Program-made: the position numbers and the translations under genes
DNA from: Euleptes europaea
Lineage: Eukaryota; Chordata; Lepidosauria; Squamata; Sphaerodactylidae
Assembly (NCBI RefSeq): GCF_029931775.1
Contig: NC_079331.1
Location: 25,235,720-25,299,719 of the forward strand
DNA: 64,000 nucleotides
Reading direction: 5' to 3'
Notes under the pieces: model-generated
The model's database searches: none
What the model was told of the DNA's origin: nothing
What the model saw: only the letters and a program-made list of their open reading frames with translations
Shown here: positions 44,690 to 61,875 of the stretch, piece by piece
How the letters are laid out: the number at the start of each line of letters is the position of its first letter
How positions within the stretch are numbered: position 1 is the stretch's first letter

Positions 44690-45805
44690 GCTTGATGATG
44701 GAAAAGAGGAAGCCCTGCAAGAGCTGCAACTAAGGCTCGCTGGTGGCAGGAGTGTTGCTCTGATGGCGTAAGGACGATGGCCTGGGTTGGTCATGTAAAC
44801 ACTCAGCTGGGGTTGGGAGAAATGCCCGAAAGCATTCCAGCCGAACTTCCTGAAAGGCTCAGTCACCAGAGGCCTGGTCAGTTTCCCCCCCCCCCTTTGT
44901 TCATAGCAGGGCTGTGCTCAGTTCCATAAAACGTCTTACAGTTACAGAAGTTTAGAACAGGTTAACAATGAGGTGATGGCAGCTGCTGGTAGGCTCTCCA
45001 TACCACAACATACCAGCCAAGGCCTACTGCTTCAGAATGAGAAACAAAATCCACATGATGCCTTTCACTCCAGCCAACAAATGACACAGCTGCATGCAAG
45101 CTGTCAAGTTCTCCAGAGCTCTTCAGCAGACTGGAGGTAATAAAACATAATCACTGGGAGAGATGCAGCTATGATCTTAAGAGCCATTCCTGTGGCAGTT
45201 GTGTGTAAAATGCTGAGCAGCTATGCAGGGTGCACCAGTAGCACTCACTTATTGCTAGAGAGGAAGCTCAGGTGATGCATCAGAACAAAGCCCATTTTGC
45301 CCAAGGACCACCAGGTGCTTCCGGGCTCTCAGCCTGCACATGATCTTACTACCTTACCTGCTGCTAGAGACATTTGGGCGACCACTGAGCTTTGTGTTTC
45401 CAACAGCAAGGATACATTTTTTTTACTACTTGCTCCCAGAATGCCAGCAGTGCATTGAACACCAGCACAATATTAAACTTACACATCTGCTCAGCATTTT
45501 ACACTTAGTGTAAAATCTGTCCCTTTGGCTCATGCCCCTTCACACACACACACATATTGTTTTTGTAACATGCTGCCTGATTAAGCTTGCACACTGTTTT
45601 GTGCTATAGTATATTTTATTATGCCAACAAAAAGTTATTTTGGACATTAATAAGGATATTCCTTTCATGTGCAAGAGATAATAGGTCTCTTTTGACCACC
45701 AGTCTCATCCTAGTGAGGGGGTGGAGGTCATACAGTGTATCCTGCTCAATCTCATAGGAACCACATTATTCCAGTAGCTTTAAGGTGTTGAATACAGTAC
45801 ACCAC
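44690..45805. other. MFAP1-HYPK convergent spacer
   Basis: About 1.1 kb between the two 3' ends. A CA microsatellite at about 45542-45555. No gene or classifiable repeat seen. Confidence 0.55.
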
Positions 45806-45827
45806 ATGCTAAGAAAAGGCAAAGTTC

Positions 45828-45833
45828 TTTTAT
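45828..45833 (-). terminator. HYPK: HYPK polyadenylation signal AATAAA
   Basis: AATAAA on the minus strand, 21 bp beyond the HYPK stop codon (45854-45856), implying a very short 3' UTR as in mammals. Confidence 0.7.
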
Positions 45834-45853
45834 TCCTCATTTTGTAAGTCCTC

Positions 45854-48800
45854 TCAATTGGTAAGCGTGATCAGTGCCTCCACTACATTTCCCATGTGTT
45901 CTCGTAAGCTGCGCTCTGCTGCTGCCCTGGATATCTCCATCTCGTTCATCTATCAGGAAAACAAGAGAAAGAGTTGTTGGGGCTGCATCTGCCATGTAAT
46001 ACTTGCAGAGAAGTATTCTTATAAACCACTGGCAAAACTAAGACTCACAATCAGCTCCAAATCTTCTTTTTTGATAGTAACTTTGGCCAGTTCCTTCTCT
46101 CTGAAAGCAAAGAAGAAAAACTATTCAGGGCCCCCAGACAGTCTCCAACTCCACAACCAAGCCATGCAGGGAAACTCCACAGGCTCCCACTTGCATTTGT
46201 GCCTGCAGCACAATGAACAGAAGCCGAATTCTGTTGCTGCACCAATAGAACTCACAGAAGGGATAATAAGGATTTATGGCCAAACTAATTTCTTAACATG
46301 TGAAACATGCACATCATCCTTATGCAGTTAAACCAGTGTGAAAATTGCTGCTTTATGAAAAAAGCAAACGCTGTCCTGCGCTCGGCTGTAGCTACAGGGA
46401 TCTGCTTTCGTACCAAGTCACGTTCATAGCTGGTGGCTGGCGCACTTGGCAACTCTTACAGGGGTGGCTGCGGAAGCAGCTGACATGCCTGTCCCATGAC
46501 AGGAAGAACTCACCGCTCTTGCTTGGCTTTCTGCTCTCTGGATCTTCGGTCTCCTATCACAGACATAGCCTATGGGGGGAGGTAATTCCAGAATAGGTGA
46601 AGAATTCAACAAGTGTCTACCAGATTATCCACATGGTCCATCTAGTCCAGTATCCCCTTTCCAGGAGCAGGTCCTCAGATGCCTCAGGGAAGCCCATAGT
46701 GGGGCAAGTTGGTCCCCAGCATGTCATGATCAGAAGCACACTGCATCTGAAGATGTTTGGCTACCATGGCTCATAACACTAGAGGGGTTACCGCACTTGT
46801 ATTCCCAGCGATGTATTAAGAGTTTCAAAACGTTATAAAAAATTCTGTTCGCACTTTGGCCCCTTTAGCTGTGAAGACGTCTTCCAACCATTTATAAGCC
46901 ATGGTATCCAAAAACCCTTTTAAAGCGATGTCTTTTATAACATTTTCAAACTCTTAATACATCACTGGGAATACAAAGTGCGGTAACCCCCTAGATCTAT
47001 CCAACCCCCCCTTTTAATCCATCTCAGCTAGTGGCTGTTCATAGCAACGAGCCCTGCAAGTCAGTCACAAGTTGTGTGAAGTACTTTGTCATGCATCCAC
47101 TACATATCAGCTATATAGAATGACCCCAGGTTGAAGAATTATGGGAGGAGAAAAGCTCTCTCTCTCTACACTATCATTATGTGGACCTCCATCAGGTCAC
47201 TCTTCAATTGCTTTTATTTAAACTAAAAAGCACCAGGTAACGTTTTCTGCACTGTTTGCAGATCTTCAGTGCCTTTTTAAAGATGTGGCATCAAGTACAG
47301 TACAAAGTATCCCAAATAAGGCCTCACCAGGGGGTTGGGGGTTGTATAAGGGCAGAACTACTGTACTTACGCAAAAGGAAAATGACCCCCTCAAAACACA
47401 CAGAATTATGAGAATGAGATGACCCCCTCATTTTTTTGATGGCATATCTGGGACAAAAAGTCTTGCATTCAAATAAATACAGTGTATTATCAATTTTTAT
47501 TTTCAGTCCCTTGCCAGATGGTTCATAGCATGGAATCTGCCTTTTGTATTCACTGTTGCTAACAGCTGACATTTTCAGCAAGCTATCCAACCACAACTGC
47601 AAGGTATTTTTCTTGGTCTGTGATCATCAATTCAGACCCCACTGGTGCGTATGTGACATTCAGGTTTATTGTCCCCATGTGCATTACTCTGCAGACTAAC
47701 CTTGAATTTCACCTGCCATTTTGTTGCACATCCACACAAATATCCCCCATGTGTTTTCATTACCCTGAATAACTCAGTATCAGCTGTGAACTTTGCTAAC
47801 CCCTCTGTTGATCTTGTTCCATGTACTTTATGAGAAAAAACTAAACAGCACCAACTCCAACACATATCCTTGGGGGACCCTACAACTTGCCTCCCTCCAC
47901 TGTGAAAACTGTCCATTTATCTCCACCCTCTACTACCTCTTCTATAACCAGTTACCAATTCAAGAAAGAACAAATTTTCTTATCCCATGACTGTTAAGCG
48001 TTTGTGCCAAAAGCTTTGGTGAGGAAACCCGTCAAACGCTTTCTGGAAGTCCAGGCAAGTTGGCAGAGCAGGACTTCCCTGTACAGAAGCGCTGCTTTGG
48101 CAGCTCTCATTCTGCTCTGTATTCTGCCCTTCACAATAATTCCCACCCCTCTGCCTAGAACAGATGCGAGGCTAACTGGCTTGTAGCTTCCCAGGTCCTC
48201 CACCCTGGATCACTTTGTTAGGACCTGCATGATGCTGGATGTATTCCTAGTCATTAGGCCAAAGGCGAATGCTGGTGGGAATGTGCCGGAGAGCGTACAG
48301 CACCCGGACCTGGTTTTAAGCATAGGAGTGGCCATTCTCACAATGGAAAGACAGAAGCCGGCTGGCCAAGAGGAAGAAGAAGAGCTGGTTTTTTTATGCC
48401 GACTTTCTCTGCCACTTAAGGGAGAATCAAACCGGCTGACAACCTCCTTCCCTTCCCCTCCCCTGTGAGGTGGGTGGGGCTGAGAGAGCTGTGACTGGCC
48501 CGAGGTCACCCAGCTGGCTTCGTGTGTAGGAGTGAGGAAACCAACCCGGTCCCCCAGGTTAGCCTCCGCCGCTCCTGTAGAGGAGTTGCCCTGGGGGGGG
48601 GGCCCAGCCGCTCGGAGGGGGTGAGAGGCGCCCCCCCACCCCCACACAGGGGTCCTCCTCCCGCCCGGCGGAGGACGGGCGTTGGGACTCGGGGCGCCTC
48701 CTGCCCCGGCGCGACGGGGGCTCCGAGGCCCGGATCTCCGGCCCCCCAGGCCTTTTACCGTCTCCAGGTTGGAGCTCTGGATCTCCTTCTCCTCGGCGTA

Positions 48801-48938
48801 GTCGGTGACGCGCTCCAGGTCGGCGGCGCCGCTGTCGTGCTTGCGCGGCTTCTCGGCCGGCCGGCCGCCGTCGGCGCCGCTCGCCGAGCCGTTGGGCTCG
48901 GCCTCCAGCTCCAGCTCCACGTCCCCCTCCGCCGCCAT
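45854..48938 (-). CDS. HYPK: Huntingtin-interacting protein K (HYPK)
   Basis: HYPK is a small chaperone-like protein that binds the NAA10-NAA15 N-terminal acetyltransferase at the ribosome and limits its activity; it also suppresses huntingtin aggregation. Exons: 48759-48938, 46514-46569, 46049-46100, 45854-45949; 127 aa (human about 121-129). The first exon encodes MAAEGDVELELEAEP, the invariant KPRKHDSGAADLERVTDYAE and EKEIQSSNLET; the second AMSVIGDRRSREQKAKQE; the last the UBA-like helices ISRAAAERSLREHMGN and VEALITLTN. The N-terminal linker (NGSASGADGGRPAE) is longer than the mammalian GPERPPE segment. Intron 1 holds a SINE, a CR1-like relic and a palindromic MITE. All splice sites and phases fit. 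Confidence 0.96.
46781..46992. mobile_element. Palindromic MITE in HYPK intron 1
   Basis: About 210 bp with long inverted ends: 'aggggttaccgcacttgtat' with 'gcgatgtattaagagttt', mirrored by 'aaactcttaatacatcac' and 'tacaaagtgcggtaaccccc'. CTAG flanks both ends, so the target duplication may be TA or CTAG. Family not certain; a Tc1/mariner-type MITE is one possibility. Confidence 0.75.
47590..48190 (-). mobile_element. CR1/L3-like LINE relic
   Basis: Plus-strand text such as 'ctttgctaacccctctgttg', 'atatccttgggggaccctac' and 'gtcaaacgctttctggaagt' is the reverse complement of a CR1/L3-clade ORF2 segment. It is heavily decayed with no long frame. Family assignment is tentative. Confidence 0.45.
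48372..48566 (-). mobile_element. tRNA-headed SINE next to the HYPK CpG island
   Basis: Contains 'tgccgactttctctgccact', 'ggggctgagagagctgtgac' and 'aggtcacccagctggcttcg'. Its head is cut at the border of the CpG island, about 190 bp from HYPK exon 1. Confidence 0.85.
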
Positions 48939-49550
48939 CGCCGCGCCGCTCGCCCGGCCGCCCGAGCCCCGCCCCTTCCGGCGCCCCGCCCCGCCCCTTC
49001 CGGCGCCCCTGGCAGGCGGGCAGGCGGCGCACTTCCGGAAGCGCGGCTCCGCGAAGGAAGGAGGCGGCCCGAAGGCGGGACTTCCCTTTTCCCGTCTCAG
49101 GGCGGAAGTGGGGCGGCGGCCCTGCGGGGTTGTGGCCGCCTGTGCGGAGCGGGGGAGCCCAGCCCGTCTGGGGCGCGCACGCGCACTGCCGGCCGCGGCC
49201 CCTCTCCCCCCCCCCCGTCCGTCCCGCGGATGGGGCCCCTCCAGCCTAGGGAGCGCGTGCAGCCGGGGGGGGGGGTGGGAAGCCCCCGCTCCCCTGGCCG
49301 AGTGGGTGGGTGGGTGGGGGTTTCTCCCCGGCGGCGCTCCCCTTCCGGCAGGCGCTGCGCTGCCCGCCCCTCCCCGCCATGTGGGGCCCCCGCATCCCGG
49401 AAGGGCCCAGCGCCGCCCCTCCTTCGGCCCGCCCAGCCGCACCCGCGGGGCATTCGGGCCCCTGGAAGGGGGGGTGGGCAGGCTTCCTTCGCCCGCGGCC
49501 CCAGGGTCGTTCGGGGGCTTCCCCCCCCCCCCCCCACTAACACTGGAGCG
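48600..49550 (-). promoter_or_regulatory. HYPK: HYPK CpG-island promoter
   Basis: CpG-dense island around HYPK exon 1 with ETS-type 'cacttccggaagc' at about 49029 and several GC boxes. A GGGT tandem at 49301-49318 is a good G-quadruplex candidate. Long open frames across the island on both strands are GC artefacts. No plus-strand gene start is recognised, so bidirectional use is possible but unsupported. Confidence 0.7.
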
Positions 49551-49559
49551 TTTGCTGCC

Positions 49560-51020
49560 TTTGCCACAGCAATTCGGTGGCTTGGACTTCCTGGGGCGGG
49601 GGGATGGGTCGTCTCCTATGGGCATTATTTCCCAGGTTTTTAACAATTGTGTTTTAAATGCTCTGTGGTTTCCTGCTTTAAATTTTGTGGCCTGCTTTGG
49701 GTGCCAGTTACCTGGGAGAAAGGTGGACCCGTAAGCACTTAAAATAAATAATTGATCATTGGCTGCAAAAAAAATGAACACCACTAAAACCGGCTTGTGC
49801 CAAAGGGGCCTTTAGACCTGCCAGCGCACCCCCCCCTGCATCCTACTGAAGTGCTCTCCCCCCCCATTCTCGTAGAGTCCAATGGAGAGCAAATGAGGGC
49901 AAAGAGGTTGGTTTGAGCTTATGGCTTGCTTTATTGGCCAAGAAGTCATAACCGGGTGAGCCAGGATACAGACAAACATCTCTGCAATCCTGTCACCCCA
50001 AAGCAGGGCAAATGCAAGAGGTTTTATAGACATTTGACATTCCAATATAACAATGATACATTTTCTTAACATCCATTGTTAGCTTGTCAACGCACCGTCA
50101 TTAGTTTCTACAGTGCCTGCATGAGCCTTGCTACATTAATGAATGGAGCCTGTCTAATTGAGCAGTTCAGAATGTTCCCTTGCAGGTTGAAGCAAAAGTA
50201 TCAAAAAGGAGGAATAGGTGGGAGGGAGGCTGTTGGGGCCTTTCCTTATGTGAAAGATGCCAGCCTTTGGAATGTGTGTGCGGGCCTACGTGCTTGGTGC
50301 TAAAGGAAAGGGGGGGCACTGGGAAGCGTCTTCTGCCAGCTAACAGCTTTTGCATGCATGCTTGCCTGTATGTCATACCTGTGATGCAGGTATGATTACT
50401 TAGGCACAACACCACCATCCCACGAGCTGCCTTCAGACTGCAGGCCTCGGAGCTTCTCCTCGGGCTCTTGCTCTTCAGCTTGCTTTGCATTTTGCCTCCA
50501 GGGGTGACTTAAGGTAAAAATGCCCTTTGTAACCTGCTCCTAGAGGAGCTGCTAAGCTCTTTATTTCTGCAGGGTAAGAGGGTTAACGGGGCAGATTTGG
50601 CTCTTGACATAATCAGGCAGAGTGGCAGGTTTCACTTAGGCCTTCCCCACCTTGGCCAATCGCAAGTCTGGAGCGCGCAGGAGGTGGCCAGCCAACCTCT
50701 GCCTTGGGACCAGTTTCTCTTTGCCCTCTTCCTAGCGGGGGGGGGGGGGTTGTGCCGGTGCTGCTTCTTGCACTGCACCGCTAGGCAGGGGCCTGAGCCA
50801 CAGACCCCCGAACCAATGGCCAGGGGTTCAGACCAGCACATCCAGGCTCTCCCTTGGGGAGCAGGGGGCCTCGGGACCAGGGCAGGCATGGTTCCACCCT
50901 GCTGCGTGGCTCAGGTAAGCGAGGAGAAGGGGGGGCTGGTCTGGGCTGTGCATCCAGAGCTGAGGATGGTGCTGCTCCAGGGGGCTTCACTGAGGGCATG
51001 CTCCTGGGATCCACCGCCTT
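49560..51020. other. HYPK-SERINC4 spacer, left part
   Basis: No gene recognised. Part of 49900-50500 has the look of an old LTR-type insertion (minus-strand AATAAA near 49930) but no firm ends. A G run lies at about 50739. Confidence 0.4.
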
Positions 51021-51022
51021 GA

Positions 51023-52075
51023 GTGTTAGCCAAAATGCCCGGTTATGAGTTATATGGGGGAATTAGCGAATCAGTAACCGGCAATGGGCATAATTTAAGC
51101 AGGGATGCAACCTTTGTATACCAGAGTCCATACCATAACCAGTAAATGAGGCAGAAGCAATGGAATTAGGTTTAAAAGGATTTTACTCAGATTATATGTT
51201 CACACACACAAAACTACACATACGCATCACACAACATACAGAGTCTCGGAATTAAAGAGAAAAATATAGAGACGTTTGCCCCATGTGGCAGTTGCTTTGA
51301 TGAAGGGGAAATACTGCACCTCTCCTGGAGCGGAGATGTCCTGAGTTCCGTAGGCTAAAGGAGAAGGAAGGGGTATGGATTCCTGTGGCTTAACCAGCAG
51401 GGCTGGAAAGCTGGGTGGTCTAGCATTGCTACCCAGACCGGCAGAGTGACAGCAAGTAAGGAGGGGAAGACCTAAGGTAAGGTATTGACTATGGGGACCC
51501 CAGTTATACTATTTTCCCAGGGGGAGGGTGATTGGATTACCTTCATGGTTCCCAAGCTAAGACAAAAGGTGACAAAAGGATTAACGATCAGCTACCAGGG
51601 TGAGGATGGGGGGAAATTTAGTAGGCTATACTGATTCCATTGATTTGTGCAATCCCAGGATATTCAGACGTCTCTCACTGATGGGTTTTACTGGTCATAC
51701 ACAAGTTGCACATCGCGATGTCCGGGAATGCATGGCTTTGCATAGCCGGAGGAATGTTGTTTATTTATTGTCTTAACGTCTCTCAATGATTAGCTAATAA
51801 AGTCGATCAACTCAAGGGGGGGGAGCACTGCCGGTGGTTGTGTGCTGACAGCTTCCTGCGAGATGGCTTCCACTGGGACGGGGGCATTGTGAATAGTGGA
51901 CTCTCTCTGGTTCACTGGAGGTTTGACCTGGCCTCCGCTCCTTGACTGCCGGTTCTCAGGATGATAGGGTGCTTTTTTCCAGGCGGCTTTAGGCTTGCCG
52001 CTTGCTCTGGAGAGGTGGGGGCATGCATCGACTGGGGTTGCCATGACCAGTCCGGGAAACAAGCAACCCATATTG
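51023..52075 (-). mobile_element. Probable LTR retroelement fossil, 3' part
   Basis: 51023-51785 resembles an LTR on the minus strand (TG...ACA ends, a TATA-like word near 51507). An adjoining open stretch up to about 52071 reads toward it and may be the end of an internal gene. Family undetermined; broken and old. Assignment rests on layout only. Confidence 0.3.
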
Positions 52076-53280
52076 TAACATGAGGGAGGCCCGGCCGAGG
52101 GGAAGCTTGCTTAAGAAAGCGATCCTTCCAGCAAAGGTTTCTGGTAGATCATGCGGCTGTTGTGAAGTCTGGGTGTATAATCAGTCGAGGTGTGCCTCCC
52201 CCAGGAGTGGGGTCAGGGCTTTTGGTGGCATGCTCCTGGGCCCTGGTAGCAGGCTAAGTGGGGCACTAAGTCCCTCACAGGCTGGGCAAAACCTTTCCTC
52301 GACTGTGGGTGGATGGCAAAAGAAGATTGCCAGGGTGGTCTTGCTGGGTCACAGCAGACTCCCAACCTCCCCTCCTTACCTCCTGCTGTGGCCAGCCAAA
52401 TGTCCCAGGAGAGCTCAATGTCAAAGCGAGCAGGGAAGGTGGGGGTCTGCCTGCTGGCTCCTCCCAGGGCGTCTCTCCCCCCCCTGCAGCTACCGTTGGG
52501 GTGAGCGGCAGAGAGCAGCTGCTCAGGTGAGGGCCACAGTGGCCCCTCAGGCAAGCAAGGCAGCCACTAGATTTCATCCATTCCCCCCAAAAAAGGGGGG
52601 GAACAGATCTCTTGGTCAGGTGTAAGATTCCTGGGGAGAAAGCAGGTGGAAGAGGGCAGCAGGGAACAAAGAACCAGGCTCGTGCCGCACTCTACGGCCG
52701 TGTCAATGGACACGACAGCAGATCACTGGGATGCAGAGCAGCCATGTTTGTGCTGCAGCCCCATGTCTGGAGACTGCGGGGTCATTAAGCTCCGGCAGTC
52801 ATTCATCATGGGATTTCCCTGTATAGACAAGGCAATCCACTGGCGAACAATTTCTGTCACGCAACAATTGTTTGAGACCCAGTGGTGTGTGGATGGAGCC
52901 TGGGAGAGGAGGTCTTGGGTGAAGTGTGTGGATTTGTGGCACTCTCCTTCCTGACAAGGATTTCCCAGCGCTCAACTAGGGGGAGCTTCTCCAGCCAGCT
53001 CTTGCCTATGGAGAAGGTGCCCCCCACATTTGCTGCACTGGAGAAATCTGTGCATACGCCAAACAGCAGCTTCCTGGACCTGTTTCCGTTCAAGAAAGCT
53101 GTGCCTGGGAACAGGCTGAAGCTCTCACACGGCAGGGATCCCATGCAAATTTGGGCACTCTGCACTTGGGAGGCACTGACTCCCAAGAGCACACCTGCCA
53201 ATGTGACCCAGGTATCGAGCGTATTGCATAGTTAGAGCCTCGGGTGACGCCTCGTGCTTCTTCGGCCTCCAGGGTTCCAA
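52076..53280. other. Unassigned sequence between LTR-like fossil and CR1
   Basis: GC-rich then neutral. One plus-strand open frame, 52882-53235, has a non-repeat-like composition (for example LDLFPFKKAVPGNRLKLSHG) but no splice context or family I can recognise. I do not call it a gene. Confidence 0.35.
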
Positions 53281-53299
53281 CACCTCTTCTCCAGTCTCC

Positions 53300-53475
53300 T
53301 GGCTCTTTGCATGATCTGGACACCATACTTCTGTTGATGCAGCCCAAGATTCCATTTGCCTTTTCAGCTACCACATCACACTGCTGACTCACGTTCAGTG
53401 TTTGGTCTACTAAGACCCCAAGATGCTTTTTGCACACACTACTGCTAAGACAAGTAGTCTTATAATTATATGTTT
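53300..53475 (-). mobile_element. CR1 LINE internal fragment
   Basis: Reverse complement of the CR1 at 37.83-37.99 kb; minus-strand reading gives TCLSSSVCKKHLGVLVDQTL, then VSQQCDVVAEKANGILGCIN and RS. Truncated on both sides. Confidence 0.85.
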
Positions 53476-53599
53476 GATTTTTCCTTTCAGTCTCCATTTC
53501 CCACATCTGATCATGAGAGCTGGGGGTGGGGGGTTGCACAGTTGCTGACAGCTGTGACCTGAGAGATCCTTGGGGCCAATTTCACGATCGACAGTATCA

Positions 53600-53710
53600 C
53601 TCAGTGGCCTTAGGCAAGCCCTTCTCTTCCAGCCTCAGCCCCCATCTGCAGTATGGGGATAATCCTACCCTCCTACCTCGTAGGGCTGGTGTGAAGATCA
53701 TTACAGTAGC
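53600..53710 (+). mobile_element. MIR SINE fragment
   Basis: 'agcctcagcccccatctgca' followed by 'gtatggggataatcctaccc' and 'cctcgtagggctggtgtgaa' follows the MIR core and 3' part. Old amniote-wide family. Confidence 0.65.
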
Positions 53711-53784
53711 CAATTGTCTCATCAACTCAGGAATGGGACAAGGGCAGGTATCAGCTTTAAGGAACTCAGACTGGTATAGTTCTC

Positions 53785-53935
53785 CTCTCCTCTGTTGTAT
53801 TCTTACAACAACCCTGTGAAGTAGGTCAGGGCAAAGGTGGTGACTGACCCAGTGTTGCCCAGCAAGCTTTGCAGCAGACTATAGATTTGAACCTGGGCCT
53901 CCACAATCTTTCTGCAACCACTGCTCCACACATGT
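53785..53935 (-). mobile_element. MIR-type SINE fragment, opposite orientation
   Basis: 'acaacaaccctgtgaagtag', then 'gatttgaacctgggcctcca', the reverse complement of a MIR-type element including its B-box region. Confidence 0.6.
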
Positions 53936-54229
53936 TCCTGATTTTCTTATAATGGCTTCCAGAGAACTCAACCCCGAGCCCGTACTCGGGTGACATCTTG
54001 GGTAGGCCAAACTGTCACCTTGGACTCAAGGGGTTGGTCTACTTTTGGCTGCACTGGCTAGGGCGCCTGGCTTTTCGCACAAGGACTGTTGGGTCCCTTC
54101 TGGGGTTAGAGGCCGACAAGGGGGCTGTTTTCGCAAAAGAGGGTGGGGTGTGCTGCTGACTCTTGCCAGGGAGTCACCTGGCCCTGCACACACGCACACC
54201 CTGGCTCCCTGGGGTCTCTCCTTGTCCTG

Positions 54230-54714
54230 GTTGTTGAGTTAATCAAGGCCCATATGGATCGTGATTGTGGTTAGAAAGAATCAAGTCAAGCACACAATAA
54301 AACAGAGTCAAAGACTTTTCTCTTAAACAAAAATCCTTTACTTTCCTAAATAGGGAGTTTTGCATGGAGTAAAAACAAATAACAATCTTTCTATTTAGTT
54401 CCCTATAAATCTTGCTAGAAATGCTAGCAGGTGCTAAGGCTTAAATCCCTTTTGTCTGTGTCCCAGCTCAGGAGAGCTAAGAACAGGCATCTTGCTTCTG
54501 TGAGATTGAAAAAGCAACTGGCACATCCTGCCCCAAAGTTTCACACCTTTAACAAAGGAACCGGGTAATAAACAATCCTGACTCCATGCCTTTCTGCACC
54601 TTTGCAATGGCGATTCCCTAGCCAATAGAATACTTATATCTGTCATTTCATCATCACCTTGAGACTATCTAAACTGTTGATGTAAACAAGTTAACTCTTT
54701 AACTGCCCTGACAG
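54230..54714. mobile_element. Possible solo LTR fossil
   Basis: An AT-rich 485-bp block starting TGTTGAG and ending TGACA, with AATAAA words inside. No target duplication is clear and no internal region is present. Family and orientation unknown. Confidence 0.25.
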
Positions 54715-55695
54715 AAATGGAACTCGCATTGAATCCTCAACACTGGTGCTTCCTGCAATCTGGGGTTCCCAAGAGCTTTGCTACCCAGCTGTCTTCCCCT
54801 GACACCCACCCAGCCTCCATGGGCCCAGTTGCAGAGAAGGGCTCAACTCCCATGGAAGGGAGGCATGGACAATCACATAAGCCCATCAGCAGGGACTTAA
54901 ATCCTCCTCTTGGCAGCCAGATGGACCAGGCAAGCAGGTGCCATGCATACTGGTGGCCGAGGCAGAGCCCTCTGGGCGATTCTGAAAAGGGCCGTGTTGG
55001 GCCTAGAGGAAGGAAGGAAGGAGAGGAGTGTCTGGTTCCATGAAATCAGGAGGAAGAGAAGATGCAAAACCTGTGACTGTGTGGAGCAAGCAGAGAGACC
55101 CGTCCGCCAGAATAAAGCAAATGAGTGAGGGCTTCCCAGGCAGTGAGGGCGGGCAAGCCCAGCCTCTCTTGGGTCGGTTCAGATTCTGGTGCGAAGCCAA
55201 CAGCACCAGATGACTCAGCCACAGGGCATGTTTTATTATTGTTTCTGACCCCTTGCATTTCATGGTCTTGCACTGGCTCTTCCCAAGGAACTGCCCCCCA
55301 CTGTGAATGTTTTGGGCCATTTGCCTCTCGGCCCTGTGGGACGTTGGCTCAGCAACATTCTTTTGTGGCTACTTGTGCATTTTTGCCTGGCCAGCACAGA
55401 GCCCTCTAGCAGCTGCGGGGGGGGGGCATGCTGGGCTCAGGGGGCCGTGCCTGCCCCGCCTCCATCCCCCCCCCCCCCGCAGCAGATGGCAGCTGAGCCT
55501 CACAATCCCCTCCAATCCCTGTAGAAGACGTGGAGCCGCAGGGCTCTCCCCTCACTATCCAGGGCAGAGATGCTGAGCCCTGGAGTTTGTAGTATAGTAT
55601 GGGCTGAGGAGGGCCACGGCCCAGGACCTCCACACTCCCATCTGGGTCCCATCTCCTTTGTTCAGGTGCCGAGGCACCAATCCGTTGGCAAGATA

Positions 55696-60724
<5,029 letters not shown>

Positions 60725-61278
60725 CCGGAGGCTGGAGACGGAATGAACAGATTGCCCAAGGTGGACATCAAGAAAGGGGCTGGGGAGTGATCAGCCCCCT
60801 CGGGCTTTCTACCAAATGGCCTCAGCAACGCCACCAGTGCATGCCAAGGACACTGATGCTGCTACCCACACCACCCCTGATCATAGCACAGCTCGCCCCA
60901 GCCGCTAGGACCTGGCAGCTCGTGCAGGGAGGTGGCGGGGGCTCCCAGAGTGGGGGCAGCATGCACGGATTAAGTGTGGGACGCGGCTCCAAAGCTGCTG
61001 AAGTAGGGAAAGCCACACCTGAGGTGGCACCCAGAGAGCGCAAAGCCTGCATGCGAGCTACCAAAGCAAGAGAAGGGTTTTCTCCAACGAGAGGGTCTGT
61101 CAGTGAGTGACACCGTAAAAGTGGGCTAGGTTGGGGGTAGCTTTCTTCCTCCCCCCATGTGCCCCAGTGGTGGTTGGAGGCTGATCCTGCCACGGAGAGA
61201 AGGAGTGCAAAGCAGGACCAATTATTTCCACAAGAGAGAGAGGCTGGTGGCTGCTTCGGATGTGGCTCTGGTCCTGCC

Positions 61279-61284
61279 AATAAA
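61279..61284 (+). terminator. SERINC4: SERINC4 polyadenylation signal AATAAA
   Basis: AATAAA in 'tgccaataaaggctc', 555 bp past the stop codon, followed by TCTGTTTTC. No earlier AATAAA lies in the 3' UTR. Confidence 0.7.
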
Positions 61285-61371
61285 GGCTCACTCTGTTTTC
61301 ATGCTGCTGAATGCCTCCCTTTTCATTTTTACCATGACACCTGGGGCGGAGGGAGTAGGGGGTCCAGTGGA

Positions 61372-61617
61372 GAGCCAGCGTGGTGTAGTGGTTAAGAGTG
61401 GTGGTTTGGAGCGGTGGAGTCTGACCTGGAGAACCGGGTTTGATTCCCCCACTCCTACGAAACCAGCTGGGTGACCTTGGGCTAGTCACAGCTCTCTCAG
61501 CCCCACCTATCTCACAGGGCGTCTGTTGTGGGGAGGGGAAGGGAAGGGGATTGTAAGCCGGTTTGAGTCCCCCTTAAGTGGTAGAGAAAGTCGGCATATA
61601 AAGACCAACTCTTCTTT
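61372..61617 (+). mobile_element. tRNA-headed squamate SINE
   Basis: Near-complete: 'agagccagcgtggtgtagtg' head, B box 'gggtttgattcccc', 'ggtgaccttgggctagtcac', 'gattgtaagccggtttgagt' and tail 'gtcggcatataaagacc'. Low divergence from the second copy 500 bp downstream. Confidence 0.9.
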
Positions 61618-61875
61618 GGAGGAGGAGGAGGAGGAGCAGGGAGGACCCTCGCGGCAGGCTTGGGTCCAGAGGGGACTCGTCTTGTGATCCTGCCCAACAG
61701 CAGAGGCCATTCTTTGGGCTTCTGTGCTCTTGTTAGGGGTGGAGCCCCAGGGTTTCTGTGCTCTGGCTGCCAGGGGCCTTTGAGACAAGGGTGATGGAAG
61801 GCAGACATGGGAAAACATCTCAAGACTGCAGAAAGAGAGGGCAGAGTGCCCCCCCCCAAACTCTGGGGTCTCTCA

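Noticed and set aside
48210-49784. Long open frames of 373 and 524 codons around HYPK exon 1
   Set aside because: Only the 60-codon HYPK exon inside is real. The rest is CpG-island sequence plus a SINE and CR1 piece.
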